Source of the DNA: Gracilaria vermiculophylla
Lineage: Eukaryota; Rhodophyta; Florideophyceae; Gracilariales; Gracilariaceae
DNA: 64,000 nt
Assembly: GCA_019155205.2 (NCBI GenBank)
Contig: JAHNZQ020000308.1
Coordinates: 2,535,998-2,599,997, forward strand
Direction of reading: 5' to 3'
Position numbers and translations under genes: made by a program. Positions 8,393 through 18,289 of this stretch are shown in pieces (position 1 is the stretch's first letter; each line of letters begins with the position of its first letter). The notes below the pieces were generated by a model. It was not told the DNA's origin. It did no database searches and saw only the letters and a program-made list of their open reading frames with translations.

Positions 8393-10435
8393 ATGAAGCA
8401 CCGCGCGGACGTGGACGCGCTGCGCGCGCTGGCCGTGGCGCTGGTGCTGCTGCACCACTACGGCGCGCTGCGCGGCGGCTTCGTGGGCGTCGACGTGTTC
8501 TTCGTGCTGTCGGCGTTCCTCATCACGTCGGCGCTGCGCGCGGCGCCCGCGCCCATGGGCGCCTTCCTCACGCGCCGCGTGCGCCGCCTGTTCCCCGCGC
8601 TCTTCGTCACGCTGGCCGCCGCGCAGGCGCTGGCGCTGGCGCTGCCCGACGTGCCGCTGCGCCGCGCCTCCGCCGCCGTGCTCGCCGCGCTGTGCTCGCT
8701 CTCCAACGTGCACTTCGCCGCCACCGCCGACTACTTTGCGCCGCCCTTCCCCGACGCCCTGCTGCACACGTGGTCGCTCTCCGTCGAGGAGCAGTTCTAC
8801 GTCGTGTGGCCCTTCGCGCTGCGCGCGCTGCATCGCCGCCCGCCGCTCATCCTCGCGCTGGCGCTGCTCGCGCTCGCCGCGTCGCAAGTCGCCGTCGCCC
8901 GCTTCCCGCGCGCCGCCTTCTACGCCGCCCCCTTCCGCGCCTTCGAGTTTCTCGCCGGCGCGTACCTCGCGTGCGCCGCCCCCCCCGCGCTGCCGCCGCC
9001 CCGCGCCGACGCCGCCTTTGTGCTCGGCCTCGCCGCCATCCTCGCCCCCGCCCTCCTCTACTCCCCCGCCACGCCCTTCCCCGGCCTGGCCGCCGTCCCG
9101 CCCGTCCTCGGCGCCGTCGCCCTGCTGCTCGCCCCCGCCTCGCCCCTGTACGCCCGCCTGCAGCGCCCGCCCGTCCTCTACGTCGGCCGCATCTCCTACT
9201 CGCTGTACCTCGTGCACTGGCCGCTGCTGGTCGCCGCGCGCGTCGTCCTCGCTGTGGACGCCCTCCCCGCCCTGCACACCGCCGCCCTGGCCCTGCTCAC
9301 CCTTGCCTGCGCCGCCGCGCTGCACCGCTATGTCGAGACGCCGCTGCGCTGCCGCTCGCCCGCCACCCCCCCGCTGTCGCCAGCGTGGCTGCTGCCGCCG
9401 GCGCTGCTCGCCACCGTCGCCCTGTGCGCCATCAATTGGCGCCCCGCGTCGTCGTGTGACCCCGCGCCGCTCGGCCCCCCCTCGCTGCTGCGCGCCATCA
9501 CCTCCACACTGGCCGCCGCCAACCACACGCCCTCCGCGTCGGGCGCGCTCACCTTGGGCCCGCGCCCCGTCCCCCCCGCCAACTACACGCTCGTGCTCGG
9601 CGACAGTCACGCCTCCGTGCTGGCGCCCTTCTTCGCCTACCTCGCCGCGCGCTACCGCACCGCTGTGCAGCTGCGCGCCGCCCCGGCGTGCTCGCCGCTC
9701 TTCGGCGTGCAAAAGCTGCGCGTGTCGGTCGGCGTCGGCCAGGGCTCCGTGTCCGCCGCCCAGCTGGCGCAGTGCGAGCGCGTCGTCGAGCAGTGGCGCG
9801 CGCACGCCGAGCACCCCGCCGTGCACACCGTGTTCCTCGCCAGCCGCTGGTCCACGTCGGTGGAGCACGGCGCGTACCACACGCGCGGCCCGCTCGCCGA
9901 GTACCGCCTGCGCCCCGCCGCCGCCGCCGCCGCCGCGCGCGCCGCGCCGCGCCTGCGCGTGCCCACGCTCAACGAGTCGCGCGCCGCCTTCGAGCGCGCG
10001 CTGCGCCGCACGGTGCGCCACCTGCGCGCGCGCGGCAAGCAGGTGGTCGTCGTGGGCGAGCCGCCCGACCTGGGCACGGGCACGTTCGGCTGCAAGCGCT
10101 GGCTGCGCCGCGAGCGCGCGCGCGCGCGCGGCGCCGAGCGGCCGGCGCCGGCCGCGTGCGCGGGCGCCGGCCGCCGCCTCGCGCTGGCGCGCCTGCGCTA
10201 CGTCAGCGCCGCCATCCGCGCCGCCGCCGCCGACGCCGCCGCGCACGCGCTGCTGCTCAGCGACTACCTGTGCGACAACGCGCGCGTGGACCGGCGCGCG
10301 TGCCGCGTGCTCAGCGGCGACAGCCTGCTGTACCGCGACAGCGACCACGTCAGCGCGGAGGGCGCCGTGTACCTGGCGTCCAAGTGGGAGAGCGACCGCC
10401 GCGCGTGGTTCCCGCCGCAGTGGCGCATGCCGTAG
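8393..10435 (+). CDS. OafA-like membrane acyltransferase: AT3 domain plus SGNH esterase-like domain (680 aa)
   Basis: Resembles bacterial O-acyltransferases that move acetyl groups from the cytoplasm and place them on cell-surface sugars. Residues 1 to ~340 are an acyltransferase-3 domain with about ten hydrophobic segments; it opens with RADVDALRALAVALVLLHHY and then GGFVGVDVFFVLSAFLIT, the family's hallmark blocks, and contains SVEEQFYVVWP. Residues ~395-680 are an SGNH domain: block I GDSHA (D404-S405-H406) and the block V D-x-x-H (D649-H652 in DSDHVS). Both catalytic blocks are intact. No intron. In a eukaryote the probable substrate is a wall or secreted polysaccharide, which is inference. 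The two-domain order is that of bacterial OafA/PatA-type proteins, so ancient horizontal transfer is possible. Confidence 0.88.
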   Translation: MKHRADVDALRALAVALVLLHHYGALRGGFVGVDVFFVLSAFLITSALRAAPAPMGAFLTRRVRRLFPALFVTLAAAQALALALPDVPLRRASAAVLAALCSLSNVHFAATADYFAPPFPDALLHTWSLSVEEQFYVVWPFALRALHRRPPLILALALLALAASQVAVARFPRAAFYAAPFRAFEFLAGAYLACAAPPALPPPRADAAFVLGLAAILAPALLYSPATPFPGLAAVPPVLGAVALLLAPASPLYARLQRPPVLYVGRISYSLYLVHWPLLVAARVVLAVDALPALHTAALALLTLACAAALHRYVETPLRCRSPATPPLSPAWLLPPALLATVALCAINWRPASSCDPAPLGPPSLLRAITSTLAAANHTPSASGALTLGPRPVPPANYTLVLGDSHASVLAPFFAYLAARYRTAVQLRAAPACSPLFGVQKLRVSVGVGQGSVSAAQLAQCERVVEQWRAHAEHPAVHTVFLASRWSTSVEHGAYHTRGPLAEYRLRPAAAAAAARAAPRLRVPTLNESRAAFERALRRTVRHLRARGKQVVVVGEPPDLGTGTFGCKRWLRRERARARGAERPAPAACAGAGRRLALARLRYVSAAIRAAAADAAAHALLLSDYLCDNARVDRRACRVLSGDSLLYRDSDHVSAEGAVYLASKWESDRRAWFPPQWRMP

Positions 10436-10980
10436 CGACGCGCGCGCACGCGCCGTAAAAGTTGCGCCGCTTGCCGCCGCCTGGCGGCCGGCGGCTGTTT
10501 GGCGCGCCGCTTGTCGCGCGCCCTCTCGCGACTGCGCGCGCGTGCGGCGGCTCGCCGCCCGTTGTGGCGCTGCGCACTGACGCGCGCGGGAGGCGCGTTT
10601 GGGCGCGGCGCGGCTCCGGCGGCGGCGGCGGCGGGTGCGGCGGCAGCGGCGGCGGCAGCGGCGGCGGCAGCGGCGGCGGCAGCGGCGGCGGCGGAGACGG
10701 CGGCGGGTGCGGCGACGTGCAGCCGGGCGCGGGGCGTGGCAGCGGCGGCGACGCTGTATGCGGAAAGCGGCCTTCTATGTTTAGCGCTGTATCTCGGCGG
10801 GCGCGGCGGTTTACAGCGGCGCGCGCAACGGCTCCGCGAGCAGCGCGCGCGGGGCGGCGGCGGCGCGCGCGCGCGGCCCCGCGGCACGGCGGCTGCGCGC
10901 GGCGGCGCGGCGCGGAGAAAACGGTGGGGGGGGGGCGGGGGGTCGTCGGATGGTGCGGCGCAGTGCGGCGCGCGGCAAGG
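10436..10980. other. Intergenic region with GGC-repeat block
   Basis: Between the acyltransferase and the Sel1-repeat gene. It holds palindromic CpG-rich DNA and, at about 10,618-10,715, (GGC)n with a 12-base GGCGGCGGCAGC periodicity. Open frames here are composition artefacts. Confidence 0.55.
10618..10715. repeat. GGC-rich repeat with 12-base GGCGGCGGCAGC units
   Basis: Four to five near-identical 12-base units flanked by plain GGC repeats, located 270-360 bases upstream of the Sel1-repeat gene start. Confidence 0.85.
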
Positions 10981-12135
10981 ATGTTGGTGGACGTCGGGGC
11001 GCTGGAGCACCTGGAGCTGGAGCGGCGTGGGCGCGAGGAGCGCGAGCGCGAGCTGCGCGAGCTGCAGCTGCTGCCGGGGGTGGTGCCCGGGCACGAGTGG
11101 GGCGTGCGGCGGGCGCTGGAGTTGCTGGGGAAGGGCGGGGGCGGGGGGGGGGACGGCGAGGCGCGGCGGCTGATGGACGCGGCGGTGGGCATCGCGGTGG
11201 GGGCGGGCGGCGAGGCGGTGGGGCTGACGCTGTGGAGCGCGAGCGGGCTGCGGGCGCTGCCAGTGTACCTGGTGCGGCCGGTGGAGTACGAGCGGGCGGG
11301 GCGGAGGCTGAACGCGTCGGAGATGGAGGTGGCGGCGCTGACGCGGGTGGGGGGGGGGGAGGGCGGGGCGTGGTACTACGGGGACGTGCTGGACGGGGAA
11401 GGGGGGGGGGAGTACGCGATGCGGGCGGCGCTGAGCGGGGGGCGGTTCGCGGCGCGCGTGCTGCAGTGGCTGGACGGGGAGCGGGGGCGGGGGATCTCGG
11501 CGACGGCGGGGGCGGGGCGGGCGGAGTGGGAGCGGGCGATTGCGGCGGGGGAGCGCGAGCGGGCGGTGGAGCTGGGGACGATGCTGATGGGGGGGGAGCT
11601 GGGGGGGGGGGTGGCGGCGGCGGCGGGGCGCGCGGACCGCACGACGTTGGTGCGCATGGGCAGCACGGAGCGGCGCGCGTGCGCGGCGAACAACATCGGC
11701 TTCGTGCTGCGGTGGGGGGTGGGGGGGGTGCGGCGCGACGCGGCGGAGGCGGAGCAGTACTACCGGCTGGGGGTGGGGTGGGGGTCGGCGTCGGCGGCGG
11801 CCAACCTGGGGCAGCTGTACCACGCGGGGGCGCCGGGGGTGGCGGCCGACGCGCGGCGCGCGCGCGCGCTGCTGCAGCTGGCGCTGGCGCGCGGCGAGCG
11901 CTGCCACGCGCCGCGCAACCTGGCGCTGCTGCTGTGGCGCGGCGGGCGCGGCGTGGCGCGCGACGCGCCGGCCGCCGCGCGCCTGCTGCTGCTGGGCGTG
12001 CGCGAGGGCGACGCGCGCGCGCGCGAGCGCTGCCGCCGCTCGCTGCGCGCGCTGCGCCGCACGTGGCGCTTCGCGCTGCGCGCCCCGCGCGCGCTGCGCG
12101 CGCAGGTCGACGCCGCGCTGCGCTGCTCGCCGTAG
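10981..12135 (+). CDS. Sel1-repeat protein, kinase-less paralogue of the downstream gene (384 aa)
   Basis: Sel1-like repeats are alpha-helical solenoids that mediate protein-protein contacts. The ATG at 10981 (MLVDVGALEHLELE) is chosen as the first methionine with balanced composition. The C-terminal half has Sel1 units: NNIGFVLRWGVGGVRRDA, AEAEQYYRLGV...AAANLGQLYHAGAPGV, and PRNLALLLWRGGRGVARDA. Residues from ~65 on match the C-terminal third of the neighbouring kinase-like protein in order: AVGI; PVYLVRPVEYERAGRRLNAS versus LPLCVVRRVEWEAAAHYLRR; the Sel1 units; and a basic tail. This is therefore a tandem duplicate without the kinase domain. Codon choice in the first two thirds is strikingly G-rich, with GGG runs, then becomes C-rich. 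A polyT stretch follows the stop. Confidence 0.75.
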   Translation: MLVDVGALEHLELERRGREERERELRELQLLPGVVPGHEWGVRRALELLGKGGGGGGDGEARRLMDAAVGIAVGAGGEAVGLTLWSASGLRALPVYLVRPVEYERAGRRLNASEMEVAALTRVGGGEGGAWYYGDVLDGEGGGEYAMRAALSGGRFAARVLQWLDGERGRGISATAGAGRAEWERAIAAGERERAVELGTMLMGGELGGGVAAAAGRADRTTLVRMGSTERRACAANNIGFVLRWGVGGVRRDAAEAEQYYRLGVGWGSASAAANLGQLYHAGAPGVAADARRARALLQLALARGERCHAPRNLALLLWRGGRGVARDAPAAARLLLLGVREGDARARERCRRSLRALRRTWRFALRAPRALRAQVDAALRCSP

Positions 12136-12851
12136 CTGTCCACATTTTGCTTTTTTTTTTTTTTTTTTCCTTCTCTTGTTGCTGCGCCGCCTGCCGCCGC
12201 GCCGCCGCCCTTTTTGCGCTTCGCGCGCCCCGCGCGCGCCGCTCGCCGCCGTTTTGCGCCTCCGCCCCGCGCCCTGCGCTTCGCCCGCTGCCGTTGCGCT
12301 TCGCCGCCGTTTTGCGCTTCGCTGCCGCCGCCCTTGCGCTTCGCCACCGCTGCCCTTGCGCTTCGCTACCGCCGCCCTTGCGCTTCGCCGCCATTTTGCG
12401 CTTCGCTGCCGCCTCCCTTGCGCTTCGCCACCGCTGCCGTTGCGCTTCGCCGCCGTTTTGCGCTTCGCTGCCGCCGCCCTTGCGCTTCGCCACCGCTGCC
12501 CTTGCGCTTCGCTACCACCGCCCTTGCGCTTCACCGCCGCCGCCCTTGCGCTTCGCCGCCGCCCTTGCGCTTCGCTGCCGCCGCCCTTGCGCTTCGCTAC
12601 CGCCGCCCTTGCGCTTCGCCGCCGCCGCCCTTGCGCTTCGCCCGCTCGCTCACCGCAGCCCCCCCCTCCAGGCGCGCTCCGCGCCCCGCGCCCCGCGCCC
12701 CGCGCCCCGCATCGCGCCTTGCGCTTCGCCCGCGCCGTGCGCCGTTGCGCTTCGCCGCGCTTCGCTCCGCATCGCGCGCTTCGCCCCCCGCCCCCTGCAC
12801 CGCTCCCCCCCCACCGCTCCCTCCCCCCCCACCGCTCCCTCCCCCCCCGCC
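12136..12851. repeat. Intergenic region filled by TTGCGCTTCGC minisatellite
   Basis: After a T-run (about 12,149-12,168) the interval from about 12,215 to 12,760 contains roughly two dozen copies of a TTGCGCTTCGC core separated by short CCGCCG- or CCACCG-type spacers, giving an 18-21 base basic period and a partly visible higher-order period of about 36-60. It stops just before the C-rich leader of the kinase-like gene. Several frames stay open through it, so apparent read-through coding is not evidence of translation. Confidence 0.9.
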
Positions 12852-13514
12852 ATGGACGCGGCCCGGCTGCCGCCACCGCCCTCGCCGCCGCTGCCCGCGC
12901 TCGCCGCCGCCGCCGCCGACGCGCTGCGCCCGTGGCTGCCGCACCTGTCCGTGCGCAAGCCGCCGCCGTTCCCGCCGCCGCCGCCGCGCGCGCCGCGCGC
13001 CCTGCGCGCCCTGCACGCCGCGCTGGCGCGCCTGGCCTCCGCCCTGCACGCCTCGGCCGCCCCGCTCTTCGACCCGCCGGCCGAGCGCGACGCCGCCGCC
13101 GCCCTCACCGAGCTGCGCGAAATCGCCCTGCGCGCCCGCCACCGACGCGCCCCGCGCCCGCGCATCCGCATCGACCGCCCGCGCCGCCCGTACGCCCCCG
13201 TCGCCCCCGTCCCCGTCACCGCCGGCCCCAACGCCGCCGCTGCGCCCGCCGCCGCTGCCCACCCGCCCACCATGCCGCCGCCGCCGCTGCTGGCCCCGGA
13301 GCGCCGCAGGCTCGCCTCCGTCGCCAACCGCATCGATACCCTGGTGCAGATCGCCCTGTGGAAGCGCCGTGCCTCCGCCGCCGCCGCCGCTGCCACTGCT
13401 GCTGCCGCCGCCGACGCCGCTCACCACGCCGTGCCCTCGCCCAACGCCGCCAACGCCGCCGCCGCTGCCGCCGCCGCCGCCGCCGTGCGCAGTCGCGCCG
13501 CGCCGCCCGCCGGT

Positions 13515-13550
<36 letters not shown>

Positions 13551-16500
13551 CCACGCGCCGCCGCCGACCTGCACCGCCGCCCGTGGTACTTCTCGCTCGT
13601 GCAGAGCCCCATCACCCCGCTGCGTTCGCGCAACCTGCTGGCCGCGCCCGACGGCGAGCCCACGCTTGCCATGTGGCGCGCGCAGCGCGTGTCCGTGCGC
13701 CTCATGCGCTCCGGCTACGCCCGCTTCGTGCGCGAGGCCGACTACCGCTACGCCCTCGGCCAGAGCGCCCACATCCCCGCGCTGTGCGGCGCCCACTGGG
13801 AGCCGCCCGCCTCGTCGCGCTCAACCGCCGCCAACCACTGCGTCGGCTACATCGTCATGCGCGTCTGCCCGGGCTCGTCGCTGGACCACCTCGTGCGCCA
13901 GTGCAGCATCCCGCACACCGTCACCCACTTGCGCGTGCTGCAGCGCGTCGTCGCCGCACTGTTGTTTGCACAGCGCGTCCACCCGGCCATCACGCACCAG
14001 GACTTGCACCCGGGCAATGTGCTGCTCGTCCCGCCCGCGCCCTCGGCCCCCGCCGCTCCGCCCTCCTGCTCCTCCGCGTCCCTGTCCTCCCCGTCGCACC
14101 CGCCCCCGTCCTGCTCCTCCCCGATCCTCGTCCCGCCGCACACCCTCTCCCCCGTCACCTCCGCCCACTTGGCCGTCCATCGCTCGCCCGCGCCCCTGTC
14201 GTCCCCGCTCGTGCGCGCCGCCTCGCTGCCCGCGTCGCAGCACCCACCCGATGCCGCTGCCCCGCCGGCCCCCAAGCCCTCCTCGCTCGCCGCCCAGACC
14301 CACATCCCCACCTCCAACCTCACCGCGCGCTCCACCCCGCCCGACCCGCCGCCGCATCCGTCGCCCACCGTCCCCGTGCCCAACTCCCTGCACCCCAACC
14401 ACAACGTCCCGTCCTTCTGCTCCTCCACCTCGGCCGACTCCGCCCCCTCGCCGCACGTCTTCGTCCCGCACACCGTCCAGGTCGTCGACTTTCCGTCCGC
14501 CCACGAGGCCCACGGCGCGCGCTCCGAGTGCTCGTGGCATCGTAACGCCCTGCTGTCGGGCTACTGCGCCCCGGAGAAGGTCACCCCGCCCATGTGGACC
14601 GCCGTGGCGCACCACGTCGACACCCACAGCCGCCGCCGCCTGGAACGCGAGCGCCGCATCCTCCCCGCCTCCTCCTCCGTCGCCAGTGTCAACACCAACA
14701 CCCACCCCCATACCAACGGCCGCTACAGCCCGCGCCCGCACACCCCCATCGTCCCCCGCAGGCGCAGTAGCAGCAACATTGCCGCCAACGCCGTCATTGC
14801 CATGCCGCCGTCGCGATCCAATTCCGGCTCGCAGCGCCAGCACCACTATGACAACGAGACCTATGCACTGTTTGGCGACGACCACCTCAACCCGGAGCTC
14901 AACGCCCACCACAGCGACCACAGCGCCGCCGCCGCCGCCGCCGCCGCCACGCCCTCCGGTATTCCCACCCCGTTGCACTCTAATGCGCACCTGGTGCCCA
15001 ACGGTGCCGTGGCGCACCGCCTCACCACGGCGCAAAGCGTCGTGGAGCAGTCGCTGCGCACGGCGCAGCGCGCCATTGATCACAGCGCCACCAAGGACCC
15101 CTCCCACCGCCGTCGCCGTCTTCTCACCTTTTCCAGCGATGACATTGTCGGCCTGGCGCGCCGCCGCCGCTCCTCGGAGCTGTCGCAGCTCGAGTCCGAC
15201 CTGCTGTCGCCGGGCAGCAACAAGTCGCTCACCAAGATTGACGTCTGGAGCGTGGGCTGGATCATGTACTACATGGCCACCGGCAAGCACCCGCCCGCCG
15301 ACGCGTGGGCGCGCTCCAACATTGCCGACGAGCTCGACTGGAGCGCCGTGCCTCTCGAATGCCGCCCGATCATCCGCATGTGCATCCACACCGACATGGA
15401 CAAGCGCGCCTCTCTGCGCGAGGTGAAGAGGAAGATCGACTCCACGCTGCAGGCGCTCATGTTCGCCAAGGGCCTCGCGCTGTTGGAAGCCGAACGGAGC
15501 GCCGCGTTTTTGCTGCTGGACCGCGCGGTGGGCATCAAGTCCGCCGCCCAGGGCGCCGCGCCCTCCGCCACGCCGTCCGTGACGTCCATGAAGCCGCCCA
15601 TCTCACCGGCGTCGCCCGCCGCCGCGCTGAACGCCCAAAACGAACCCAGCACGTTTGTGCGCAATGCGCAGCTGCAGCCGTTGGTCGAACTGGATGACGG
15701 CGCGGAAGGTGACGACGAGGGCGGCAAGCACAGCGTGCTGGGGCTCAATGACAAGACACGCGTCGCCCTCGCTGCGCTGCCTCTGTGCGTCGTGCGGCGC
15801 GTGGAGTGGGAGGCGGCCGCGCACTACCTGCGCCGCTCCGAGCAGGAGATCAAGGCGCTGCGCAGCGCGCTCATGAACGAGAAGTGGAACAAGAACGACG
15901 TGAAGAACGGATCTGCTGCGGTCGCCTACCTGAAGAAACGCAGCGCGGAGGGCGCCTCGTCGGCGCACAGCGCTCTGGGCTGGGTGTACCGATGGGGGGC
16001 CGGAGGCACCCTCAAGAACGTCACAGCGGCGATGCGGGAATGGGAAAAGGCCGTCGCTGCCTCGGGCGACCCTGAGGCGTGCAACGGGCTGGGACTTTTG
16101 TACCACCACGGTCGAAACGACATTGGTGTGGATGGCGAGAGGGCGCGACACTACTACCAGATCGCAGTGGATCAGGGGTATCCGCCCGCTGCTGTAAACC
16201 TAGGAGTGATGCTTCACGACGGTGCTGCCGGTCTGCAACCGGACGGTGGGGCTGCTCGGGGCTTGTACGAAATCGCGTCGCGGCATGGCGATGCGATTGC
16301 GGCCAACAACTTGGGCCTGCTCCTGCGCCATGGTGCTCCTGGCGTGGTCATTGACGCGCAGGCTGCGGTTCGCGCGTTTGAGCTGGCTATCGAGCGACAT
16401 GAGAGACATCATGCGTGCAGAAATCTGGCCGAATTGCTGTGGGAAGGCGCTCCGGGAGTGTCGCCCGCGCGTGCTAACGCGGTGGAGTATTTTGCAATGG

Positions 16501-16649
16501 CCATTTCAAGAGGGGACGCTGGGTCGAAGAGGGCGGCTTGCGGCTCGCTAAGACAATTGCTACAAACGGCTATGAGGAACAGGGAATACATCCCCAGCGC
16601 ACTGATCGACAAGTGCGGTCGGTTACTTGGGGAAGCCCGTGCGATCTGA
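12852..16649 (+). CDS. Kinase-like (probable pseudokinase) protein with C-terminal Sel1 repeats (1265 aa)
   Basis: The start is the ATG at 12852 (MDAARLPPPPSPP); the frame is open upstream through a minisatellite, which is not taken as coding. Residues 1-275 are Ala/Pro-rich. A protein-kinase-like domain spans ~280-840 with large low-complexity insertions. The catalytic loop is HQDLHPGN (382-389, Asp384 and Asn389 kept) and the APE-like motif is GYCAPEKV (~571-578); DVWSVGWIMYYMATGK (from ~797) is subdomain IX. However the VAIK position reads VSVRL (Arg283 in place of Lys), no glycine loop is visible, and DFG is DFP (546-548). Residues ~1010-1240 form five Sel1-like repeats. Sel1-kinase fusions occur in protists and probably act as scaffolds. 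It follows a kinase-less paralogue. No intron is seen. Confidence 0.8.
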
Positions 16650-18289
16650 CTTTTTGCCTGCCTCGCCGTGATGATCCGCCAAGCTCGCTGCGATGGCGGG
16701 CGGCCCTGGTGTGTGGCACTGAATGTTGCCATCGCCGTGTGTTTCGGATGGGATTTTGTTTGCCTCATGTACAGCACTTTTTTTTTCCTAAGTTATATAA
16801 TTCATTTAGTAACCGCTACTAATGGCCAAAGAGCTTGGTACCAGACGGCTGGCGTTGCTAGGATAGTCTTTTCCGTTAATTCTATTTTTTTTTTTTTTTG
16901 CCGGCGTTAAACCGTGTGCCGCGGTCTCATGTACAGAGGTGTGTTTTACGAATGCGTTGCGGCCCGAACAAGTGAAGCTTTTTTTCCGATGAGCGGGCGA
17001 CGGTGATGCAATTCGAGCACCGCGCAGCGCACGAGTTGCATCCGCGAAGGGCGCGCTTGGCGAACAAGTCATCGACGGTTGACTGAGGTGGTCCTGCGGC
17101 ACGTCTGGATACGGACCACACACGTAGAGTTGGACTTCTGGTGTGTAGCGCTCTCTATAACGTTTACAGCAGCGTGAACTCGTGACGATTCGGGGAGATT
17201 GTGGAGCTCGCCAAAGACCGCCCGTCAGCGCTGACGGTGACTTTCTGAGCTGCCATTGGCTGCAGGCCGATGGCGAACGCGCGCGCGCGCTGTATCCCCA
17301 ACAAATGTATCTCGGGCCAAGCAGATTGCTGCCGTGCTTGAAACCTGCTGCCTTTGGTGAATCTACACGGGTACGCTTTACTCGTAACATTACAGGGCAC
17401 CATCTGCGGGCCTACTCCGTCGCCCCCAACCCTTCCGTGCGCATGGGGGCTTCACAGCGTGGGTGAGCGACCCCCGCTTGTTCAGGGCGCTGCGTTGCGA
17501 CCTCGCTGACTGCGCAAAGCACCAGTTCCCTCCGCTCGCCCGCACCGCCCGGTATCCAGCGACAGCACCATTGAATTGTGGGGCATACGAGAGGCCGCTA
17601 ATCCGCGTCATTTGTGCCGGTTGCTGCTCCACGCGCACACGCTTCATGCGCTCAGGGGGTTTCTGCACTCGTGTTCCGACACATTGGTTTGAGCGCTTCC
17701 TTGCGGCCTCACATCGCGCCACCTGTCCGTCGCCGAGGCCGTCGCAGCAGTGTCCATCGTTGTACGCCTTACTTGTGTAAAATTATATATAGCTCAAGTC
17801 CGGAGCAAATTCAAAGATTATGAGCCCAAGCTGAACAACGCGCAATTCAGCGTGAAAGATGACTCAATAGCGCATTTATTTCCGCAGATTGAACGGCCCA
17901 AAACGAAGTTGACCATTTTCGGCCAAGCAGCTAAGAAACTCAGCATCCTGTTCCCAAAGCTAGACTGCTCGTCGGGCACACCTTGTTTCCGGACGGTGGC
18001 AGCAAATACACCACAGCGGTTTTTTGCCCATACACACGCTCAGCGTATCAATGACTTAAAACCCCCAATTGTTGACGTAGAAATACGGGTCTTTGGCCTC
18101 TCGAATTTTATTCATGTTGCCGTCTTGATCACGAGAAGCAAAGTAGCTTCCGAGAGAGTGGGTGTCGCTGTCGGACAAGAAGGAGATGACGTAACAAAGG
18201 TCAATCAATCAGAATGTACCGGCCGTACATGATGATGTCCAGCACTACGCACCCGCCTCGCTGCAAAAACTGTCTAGCCTTAGGAATGT
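16650..18289. other. Gene-poor AT-richer interval
   Basis: GC drops sharply after 16,650. Short open frames only; none shows a recognisable domain. T-runs near 16,782-16,792 and 16,887-16,899 are the only simple repeats. The part from ~17,760 may be the degraded start of the STAND-type pseudogene that follows, but I cannot show it. Confidence 0.5.

Noticed and set aside
8201..10348. 715-codon open frame on the minus strand opposite the acyltransferase
   Set aside because: Composition is Gly/Arg/Ala/His-rich without motifs; it mirrors the strongly biased plus-strand gene, whose domains are unmistakable.
10950..12851. Upstream in-frame extension of the Sel1-kinase gene
   Set aside because: It runs in an alternate frame through the Sel1-only gene and then the minisatellite; the ATG at 12852 gives a sensible start after a C-rich leader.
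10264..12876. 870-codon minus-strand frame spanning the Sel1 gene and the minisatellite
   Set aside because: Translated repeat (AKRKGGGSEAQ units) and Pro/Arg-rich sequence are by-products of GC-rich DNA and the minisatellite.
13821..15389. 522-codon minus-strand frame opposite the kinase-like domain
   Set aside because: Gly/Arg/Val-rich shadow with no motif; the plus strand carries the kinase signatures.
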